Assembly (NCBI GenBank): GCA_022576105.1
Contig: JACZRM010000094.1
Location: forward strand, 1 to 6,706
From: Chloroflexota bacterium
GTDB taxonomy: Bacteria > Chloroflexota > Dehalococcoidia > UBA3495
Reading direction: 5' to 3'
DNA: 6,706 bases
Positions within the stretch are counted from its first letter, which is position 1, and every line of letters starts with the position of its first letter. The notes under the pieces were generated by a model, which searched no databases, was not told the origin of the DNA, and saw nothing but the letters and a program-made list of their open reading frames with translations. Position numbers and translations under genes: made by a program. Shown piece by piece: positions 4,828 to 6,706 of this stretch.

Positions 4828-6132
4828 TCAATCCCCAGTGCCCACCGCAACTGCGGATGGTCTCACATAACGCATCGAATACTTGCGCTCGCGGATGGTA
4901 AAGGCCGACAGCGCTGCCGGGAACAACATTGCGCCAGCGATAGCAAAGGGTAGGGTGTAGGAGCCGGTCAGGTCAAAGAGATAACCGGCCAATAAAATTG
5001 CGAAAAAGCCGCCAACGGCGTGGAACAGGAAGGTCACCCCGGTGATGGTGCCAATGGCTTTCACCCCGTAAACGTCGGCGGTAAGGGAAGTGGTCAACGG
5101 GGCCGATGCGATCCAGGAAAACCCGGCGACCGAGGCAAAGGCCCACAAGCTCATTTCCCCCGGAAGTACCAGCAGCAGGATGTAGGCACAACCCCGCACA
5201 AAGTAAGTCAAAGCCAGCAAGTTCTTGCGGCTAAACCGGTCGGAAAGCATTCCGGCGCCAATAGCCCCCACCACATTAAGCGCCATCATCAGGCCGAAAG
5301 CCAGGGCGGCCCTTCCTGGAGATACACCCAGTGCCAGCGCATAGGGTACAAAATGCACCGACAGCATGCTGGTGGTGGCCCCGCACACAAAATAGGAAGC
5401 CGTCATCTGCCAGATAGGCATCGACCGGAAAGACTCCCGCCACCCGTCCGCCTCCAGTGGGCCTCTGGCCGACTTACCTTTCTTACCGTCAGCTTCTTCA
5501 GGAGGTGCAGCATCACCGTCGGGGAGCAGACCCAACTTGGCCGGATCATCGCGCAGGAATACGATGGCTAGCGGCAGGGCCAGCAGCAACACCAACAGAC
5601 CCAGCACCGCCCAGGTTATCCGCCAGTTGGTGGCCAGCAGCAGGTACATGGCAAAGGGCACCAAGATCAAAGCGCCCATCGACAGCCCGGCTGAACTGAG
5701 GCTCAAGGCGGTGGCCCGACGGCGGCGAAACCATTTACTGAGCATCGCCCCGGTGGTGGTTATGGACATTCCACCCAGAGCCACCGAGCTGAGGATACCG
5801 TATACAAAAATCAGGTACAGAATATGGAAGGTGAAGGCCAACGAGATGGTGGCGAAACCCAAGAGTATCAGGCTGAATACGATGAGCTTGCGGCCACCGA
5901 ACCGGTCCAAGAGGACCCCCATGAATGGTTGGATCAGCCCGTTGAGCAGGACTCCCAGAGACGCCGCCAGCGAGATGGTGCCTCGACTCCAACCGAAGTC
6001 CTCACTCATGGGAACGACGAAGACGCCAAACCCCTGGCGAGTTCCCACACCGACAAAGGAGATGAACATGGTGGCGGCCACGATGTACCAACCGTAGTAG
6101 ACCGGGGATTTTTTTGTTGGGAGATTAACCAA
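4828..6132 (-). CDS. Major facilitator superfamily transporter, monocarboxylate/oxalate-formate type
   Basis: A complete 434-aa inner-membrane carrier with about 12 membrane segments in two six-helix halves. The first helix begins with YYGWYIV (12-18), a hallmark of the monocarboxylate/oxalate:formate antiporter-like MFS branch. The loop 2-3 signature GVLLDRFGGRKLI (72-84) recurs in the second half as GMLSDRFSRKNL (294-305). A charged cytoplasmic loop (about 194-236, with PPEEADGKKGKSARG) joins the halves. The C-terminus RERKYSMRYVRPS is cytoplasmic. Small organic anions are likely substrates by family, but specificity cannot be read from the sequence. The start is TTG 6132: an in-frame TAG lies upstream, there is no ATG choice before the first helix, and the ribosome binding site is not recognisable. 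The gene is followed 6 bases later by a small membrane protein. Confidence 0.9.
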   Translation of the reverse strand: MVNLPTKKSPVYYGWYIVAATMFISFVGVGTRQGFGVFVVPMSEDFGWSRGTISLAASLGVLLNGLIQPFMGVLLDRFGGRKLIVFSLILLGFATISLAFTFHILYLIFVYGILSSVALGGMSITTTGAMLSKWFRRRRATALSLSSAGLSMGALILVPFAMYLLLATNWRITWAVLGLLVLLLALPLAIVFLRDDPAKLGLLPDGDAAPPEEADGKKGKSARGPLEADGWRESFRSMPIWQMTASYFVCGATTSMLSVHFVPYALALGVSPGRAALAFGLMMALNVVGAIGAGMLSDRFSRKNLLALTYFVRGCAYILLLVLPGEMSLWAFASVAGFSWIASAPLTTSLTADVYGVKAIGTITGVTFLFHAVGGFFAILLAGYLFDLTGSYTLPFAIAGAMLFPAALSAFTIRERKYSMRYVRPSAVAVGTGD

Positions 6133-6246
6133 AATGTAGGTCCATGAGACGAGTTGCTACCAGGATAGACCTAATATCGCGCAACAGGTTTTGGCTGCTG
6201 GGGCATTTGGCCCCAACTTAGGTAAAACCCGGTGTTCCGGCTGGAA
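6133..6246. other. Intergenic spacer with two small inverted repeats
   Basis: This spacer follows the isomerase-like gene and precedes the transporter. It holds TGGGGC (6199-6204) pairing with GCCCCA (6210-6215) over a 5-base loop, without a following T-run. It also holds CCGG (6229-6232) with CCGG (6237-6240), which on the minus strand is followed by GTTTTA. The latter lies just after the isomerase-like stop and could be a weak terminator, but a 4-bp stem is marginal. I could not find a convincing promoter for the transporter. Confidence 0.3.
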
Positions 6247-6706
6247 TCAGCCGCCCTTGAAACGACTGGCGAATCGCTCAACCAATTCAGCGTCCCCCAC
6301 AACCGACAACCGACCCAGGTCACTGGCAGTTCCAAGTTTCAGCCGCCCGTACATTAGCAGCACATAAGTCTCTCCGTCACAACTAAAAACGGCGTCGGCC
6401 GCTTCTGCTCCGCCCGCACCAACCATTCCACCGTCCTTGGTCAAAACAATGTCTGATTTAGCCGGCAACGGAGCAGTGATTTGGAACCGATACCTGATTG
6501 GCTCCACCCAAGAAGGTTCGGGCCGAAATGCCCTCCGCACCGCTCTATCTACCGTGTCCATCAGGACCATGACGCTATCGTCGGACAGGTGGTAAATCGG
6601 GTCTAATTGGGAGCGGATGTCCCAGGCGTGCATGGTTAATTCGCTGATCCGGATATCCAGCAGCGTTCTTACCGGTTCAGGCCCCGGAGGCCAGTAGCAC
6701 GGCTTG
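6247..6706 (-). CDS. Mycothiol-dependent maleylpyruvate isomerase-like protein, C-terminal part (cut by right edge)
   Basis: The frame is open from TGA 6247-6249 to the window end, 152 codons. A Met at 6633 is internal: upstream codons continue the family pattern (PEPVRTLLDIRISELTM, then HAWDIRSQLDP). The E-x3-H in SELTMHAWD matches two of the three zinc ligands known for the DinB-like N-terminal domain of mycothiol-dependent maleylpyruvate isomerases; the third ligand would lie outside the window. The last roughly 95 residues resemble the SCP2-like C-terminal domain, with YRFQITAPLPAKSDIVL, ADAVFSCDGETYVLLMYGRL and the end GDAELVERFASRFKGG. Members act as thiol-cofactor-dependent isomerases or transferases in the cytoplasm. 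Many family proteins have unknown substrates, so maleylpyruvate itself is not assured. It ends 114 bases before the transporter start, on the same strand. Confidence 0.75.
   Translation of the reverse strand, partial: KPCYWPPGPEPVRTLLDIRISELTMHAWDIRSQLDPIYHLSDDSVMVLMDTVDRAVRRAFRPEPSWVEPIRYRFQITAPLPAKSDIVLTKDGGMVGAGGAEAADAVFSCDGETYVLLMYGRLKLGTASDLGRLSVVGDAELVERFASRFKGG

Noticed and set aside
1..6706. CRISPR array, insertion sequence or rRNA/tRNA gene
   Set aside because: No regularly spaced repeats, transposase motifs, terminal inverted repeats or tRNA T-loop consensus could be seen on either strand.

Overview
The window looks like a chromosomal segment of a free-living bacterium carrying a very small phage-derived island. 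My best guess for the host is a Chloroflexota member (SAR202 or Dehalococcoidia-like), with an Actinomycetota-like lineage as the alternative. This rests only on moderate to high GC, frequent TTG/GTG starts, a YGWYIV-type MFS carrier and a mycothiol-dependent maleylpyruvate isomerase-like protein, so it is weak inference.

Left end (1-628), plus strand: the C-terminal 60 codons of an unrecognised protein (2-184), then a 65-aa GTG-start protein with a Cys/His-rich tail (291-488), then about 140 bases without a firm gene. These genes converge on the phage genes.

Phage-derived island (629-3888), minus strand, transcribed right to left: a 72-aa zinc-ribbon protein, a complete large terminase (TerL) and a complete HK97-type portal protein. 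The first two abut (TAA directly followed by ATG). TerL packages DNA through the portal ring, so these two are direct partners. No protease, major capsid, head-tail connector, tail, lysis or integrase gene is visible before the island stops, yet both large genes are open and keep their motifs. TerL has an unusual acidic, Pro/Thr-rich insert between its ATPase and nuclease domains.

Spacer (3889-4215): a possible minus-strand promoter, a large interrupted hairpin ahead of the zinc-ribbon gene, and a convincing rho-independent terminator for the next gene to the right.

Right part (4216-6706), minus strand: a small acidic orphan protein with a plausible promoter and a clear terminator; a two-gene unit made of a 12-TM MFS transporter (monocarboxylate/oxalate-formate type) followed 6 bases later by a single-TM small protein; and, cut by the right edge, the C-terminal part of a DinB-like/SCP2-like protein of the mycothiol-dependent maleylpyruvate isomerase family. 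These look like ordinary host genes. The phage island and its regulatory spacer are the parts worth attention.
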